Positions 6,231-7,780 of a DNA stretch of 7,780 bases are shown here, piece after piece (within the stretch, counting starts at the first letter, position 1; each line of letters opens with the position of its first letter). The position numbers were made by a program, and so were the translations under genes. The stretch lies in assembly GCA_021163805.1 (NCBI GenBank), contig JAGGTL010000044.1, positions 1-7,780 on the forward strand, given 5' to 3'. The notes beneath the pieces were generated by a model, which worked only from the letters and a program-made list of their open reading frames with translations, was not told where the DNA came from and searched no databases. The stretch comes from Candidatus Aenigmatarchaeota archaeon (GTDB taxonomy: Archaea > Aenigmatarchaeota > Aenigmatarchaeia > QMZS01).

Positions 6231-6305
6231 ATGAGATACGACGAAGATGAAGAGGAAGAGGAAGACGAAATGGAAGACTTAGAAGAGGAAGAAGACGAGT
6301 ACTGA
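6231..6305 (+). CDS. Hyperacidic 24-residue microprotein
   Basis: A free-standing short gene that would normally be missed by gene finders. The 24 residues run MRYDEDEEEEEDEME and then DLEEEEDEY, with TGA at 6303-6305. Eighteen of 24 are Asp or Glu (5 Asp, 13 Glu) against one Arg, giving a net charge near -17; the only other residues are two Met, two Tyr and one Leu. Support for a real gene is positional: a strong TATA box centred about 26 bases before the ATG, an immediate T-rich terminator after the stop, and its own interval between polC and the eS8 gene. The mix of GAA/GAG and GAT/GAC codons argues against a simple microsatellite. Function is unknown. Such a tail-like polyanion could bind basic proteins (for example the adjacent, very basic eS8) or metals; that is speculation. 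It could also be a purine-rich non-coding RNA. Confidence 0.55.
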   Translation: MRYDEDEEEEEDEMEDLEEEEDEY

Positions 6306-6338
6306 TTTTTAAATTTTTTATTTTTAATTTTTTTAAAG
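6306..6338 (+). terminator. Oligo-T terminator of the microprotein gene
   Basis: Immediately after the TGA come four T-runs of five to eight bases separated by short A stretches. Archaeal RNA polymerase releases on such tracts without a hairpin. With the TATA box at 6201-6210 this bounds a transcript of about 80 to 110 nucleotides. Confidence 0.5.
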
Positions 6339-6339
6339 T

Positions 6340-6349
6340 TTTATTTAAG
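6340..6349 (+). promoter_or_regulatory. TATA box of the eS8 gene
   Basis: TTTATTTAAG is centred about 28 to 29 bases before the ATG at 6374, again close to leaderless spacing. No Shine-Dalgarno sequence precedes the start (ACAAAATTATAT then ATG). The surrounding DNA is T-rich, so the exact box is uncertain. Confidence 0.35.
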
Positions 6350-6373
6350 TTTTATTTTAATACAAAATTATAT

Positions 6374-6736
6374 ATGGTATTTTGGCATCTGAAGAGTAAA
6401 AGAAAAAAAACCGGAGGCAGAGCAAAAAGAAACAGAAATAAAAGGAAATTTGAAAGAGGAGGTTATTTTATTCCAACCAAAATCGGGAAAAACAAGGTAA
6501 AAGTGAACAGAGTCAGAGGGGGTAATATTAAATTAAAATTATTAAATACGGAATTTGTAAATGTTGCCGGGAAAAAATATAAAATTCTGCAGGTTCTAGA
6601 AAACAAAGCGAATTTCAGATTTGAAAGAGAAAAAATAATTACAAAAGGAGCGATTCTGGAAACGGAGCATGGAAAGGTTAAAGTTACCTCAAGGCCCGGA
6701 CAGGATGGAATTGTCAATGGGGTGTTTGTTAAATAG
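6374..6736 (+). CDS. rps8e: Ribosomal protein eS8 (S8e)
   Basis: A component of the small ribosomal subunit that binds 16S rRNA. The 120 residues match archaeal S8e, usually about 125 to 130, along their whole length. The very basic N-terminus has the family signature SKRKKTGGRAKRNRNKRKFE (8-27). The middle contains VRGGNIKLKLLNTEFVNV (48-65). The C-terminal beta barrel has ENKANFRFEREKIITKGAI and the conserved TSRPGQDGIVNG (105-116). The archaeal proteins start almost at the SKRK motif with an M-x-x-W lead, so ATG 6374 (MVFWHLKSKRK) is well supported. It is monocistronic here, with its own TATA-like element, and converges with the unknown gene at 6754-7245 across only 17 bases. Nothing is missing or unusual in the protein. 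Confidence 0.96.
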   Translation: MVFWHLKSKRKKTGGRAKRNRNKRKFERGGYFIPTKIGKNKVKVNRVRGGNIKLKLLNTEFVNVAGKKYKILQVLENKANFRFEREKIITKGAILETEHGKVKVTSRPGQDGIVNGVFVK

Positions 6737-6753
6737 CAGTTTGATTATTCTCA

Positions 6754-7245
6754 TTACACAGATTCCATTGCCTTGATCCCGTATAAATTTGCAATCGCGA
6801 GTTTAAGTTTATTTGCCAGATTTTTTGCGTAAAGAAAATCCCTGTTCCTCTTCTTCTTATAATAAATGAAATAATATATCCACCAAAAAGTTTTCTGCAA
6901 GAAATTTACCTTTACTTCGGTTCTAAATGAAGGAACAAGTGCTATTGTAATTTCTCCTTTTCTGGTTTGTGAATTTTGTTTACCTTGAGCCACAACTTCA
7001 TAAAAGGCACTTGTCCAGGTATCAATTTTTCTCTTAACTTTCCATTTTACATAAAATGATTTATCGAGACTTGTTGCATCCCACTTTATTTTTATTTCAT
7101 TTATATCTTTTCCCATCACTTCGAGAATATCTTTGAAAATATGACTCATCTGAAAATACAGTCTGAAAGGTTCTTCTCCATGATATTTAATAATTTCTTT
7201 CTCTTTTGGATAAGCAAGATTGTCCTCAAAGATTATATTTTCCAT
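6754..7245 (-). CDS. Conserved-looking unknown protein, downstream paralogue
   Basis: A 163-residue protein of unrecognised family, with no signal peptide. It is rich in Lys, Trp, Tyr and Phe. A helical N-terminal part (to about 45) leads into alternating beta strands (FYVKWKVKRKIDTWTSAFYEVVAQ; KGEITIALVPSFRTEVKVNF) and a long C-terminal helix with an aromatic run (FWWIYYFIYYKKKRNRDF) that could touch or cross a membrane. It parallels the upstream gene in order and motifs: Y-x-G near the N-terminus, a strand, 'FKSG/TRKGEI-I-L', 'TE', then 'QKTF' before the aromatic helix. The two are therefore probably ancient tandem duplicates. Its ATG at 7245 follows the upstream stop by one base, with a weak GGGT inside the preceding gene's end, so they are co-transcribed and probably translationally coupled. 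The products may form a heteromer. No function can be assigned. Confidence 0.72.
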   Translation of the reverse strand: MENIIFEDNLAYPKEKEIIKYHGEEPFRLYFQMSHIFKDILEVMGKDINEIKIKWDATSLDKSFYVKWKVKRKIDTWTSAFYEVVAQGKQNSQTRKGEITIALVPSFRTEVKVNFLQKTFWWIYYFIYYKKKRNRDFLYAKNLANKLKLAIANLYGIKAMESV

Positions 7246-7246
7246 A

Positions 7247-7756
7247 TTAAGACCCTTTCAATCTGTCAAAATATTTAATTAATTTTTCCTCAAAACAGGA
7301 AATTTTTAATTTTGCCCAATCCATATATTCTTCCACTTTTTTATTATAGAACAGATTATGCCAAATAAGTCTTAAAAGTTCATAAAAAAATGTTTTTTGC
7401 CAGTAAGTTTCCTGAGGATATTCGGTTACAATAACCGGCTCGCTTAATTTTATTTTTGCTTTTCCGGATTTAAAATTTATTTTGACTTCAATATCAACTC
7501 TGAAATAAGTGAAACTGTCTAAATCTTTAAATACATACCAGTAAACTTCATAAGAGTCTTCGGTGACACTGATTTCTTTTTGCTGCCACATTGTCGGCAT
7601 AAAAATAGTCTGTATTAATTTCGGAACAAAGTCAACCAGTTTTTTTACATCTTTCCCTTTATAAGAATATTCAAGATTTTTCACCCCGGGCTTTGAACCT
7701 CTTTTATATAAATCGTTCCAGATTGTTAATTTTGCCCCGGTAGGAATATATCCCAT
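7247..7756 (-). CDS. Conserved-looking unknown protein, upstream paralogue
   Basis: A 169-residue protein of unrecognised family, first gene of a two-gene operon. The N-terminus (MGYIPTGAKLTIWNDLYKRG) has no signal sequence. Residues 25-60 are mixed, and then come strands around YEVYWYVFKDLDSFTYFRVD, IEVKINFKSGKAKIKLSEPV and IVTEYPQETYWQKTFFYELL. A C-terminal helix follows (LIWHNLFYNKKVEEYMDWAK) with further helix to the end. This order, and the QKTF-aromatic helix signature, recur in the downstream gene, which supports shared ancestry at low identity. Pairs of such Lys/Trp/Tyr-rich beta proteins seem familiar from DPANN genomes, but I cannot name a domain. The ATG at 7756 has no Shine-Dalgarno sequence. 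Its TATA box would lie at or beyond the window edge, although TTATTTTAAC (7770-7779 on the - strand) is a weak candidate. Confidence 0.72.
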   Translation of the reverse strand: MGYIPTGAKLTIWNDLYKRGSKPGVKNLEYSYKGKDVKKLVDFVPKLIQTIFMPTMWQQKEISVTEDSYEVYWYVFKDLDSFTYFRVDIEVKINFKSGKAKIKLSEPVIVTEYPQETYWQKTFFYELLRLIWHNLFYNKKVEEYMDWAKLKISCFEEKLIKYFDRLKGS

Positions 7757-7780
7757 AATATTTTTTAAGTTAAAATAAGA

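Noticed and set aside
6463..6717. 84-codon - strand frame within the eS8 gene
   Set aside because: It is antisense shadow of a clear ribosomal protein.
1..7780. tRNA, rRNA, CRISPR array, insertion sequence or attachment site
   Set aside because: Reading both strands I saw no cloverleaf, no spaced identical repeats, no transposase and no flanking direct repeats. A covariance-model search would settle RNA genes.

Overview
The window comes from an archaeal chromosome. It carries the large subunit of the archaea-specific replicative DNA polymerase D (DP2/PolC), an archaeal/eukaryotic-type ribosomal protein (eS8), a TrmB-like regulator, and TATA-type promoters placed about 26 to 28 bases before start codons, with almost no Shine-Dalgarno sequences. 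PolD excludes Crenarchaeota. The AT-rich sequence (about one third G+C by eye), Lys/Ile/Asn-rich proteins, compact gene packing and short DP2 suggest a small-genome DPANN archaeon of the Woesearchaeota/Pacearchaeota kind; that placement is inference.

Layout. Bases 3-113 hold the tail of an unidentified + strand gene. A TrmB-family regulator on the - strand (149-787) is transcribed divergently from a large lipoprotein gene (891-2030). The roughly 100 bases between them contain two abutting inverted repeats and two TATA boxes and look like a shared control region. The lipoprotein is a string of about twelve 26-residue, two-cysteine repeats that probably forms a disulfide-stapled, glycosylated surface solenoid. 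Bases 2031-2322 are largely decayed or non-coding but contain a small open frame (2219-2329) that may be a frameshifted mini-gene. A Nudix hydrolase (2323-2772, -) stands head to head with polC (2810-6127, +) across 37 bases. After polC come an AT-only hairpin, a free-standing 24-codon gene for an extremely acidic microprotein (6231-6305) with its own TATA box and poly-T terminator, and the eS8 gene (6374-6736). Two tandem paralogous genes of unknown function (7247-7756 and 6754-7245, -) close the window and converge on eS8.

How the genes relate. DP2 copies DNA with the DP1 subunit (not in the window) and PCNA, and ends in a PCNA-binding peptide. The neighbouring Nudix enzyme could clean the nucleotide pool, although its substrate cannot be read from sequence. 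eS8 is a small-subunit ribosomal protein. The TrmB-like protein probably controls itself and the surface lipoprotein.

Most worth a second look: the acidic microprotein gene, the cysteine-repeat lipoprotein, the altered DP2 catalytic motif (Asp-Cys-Asp-Gly-Glu-Glu in place of Asn-Cys-Asp-Gly-Asp-Glu), the regulator that lacks the first part of its DNA-binding domain, and the tandem paralogue pair.
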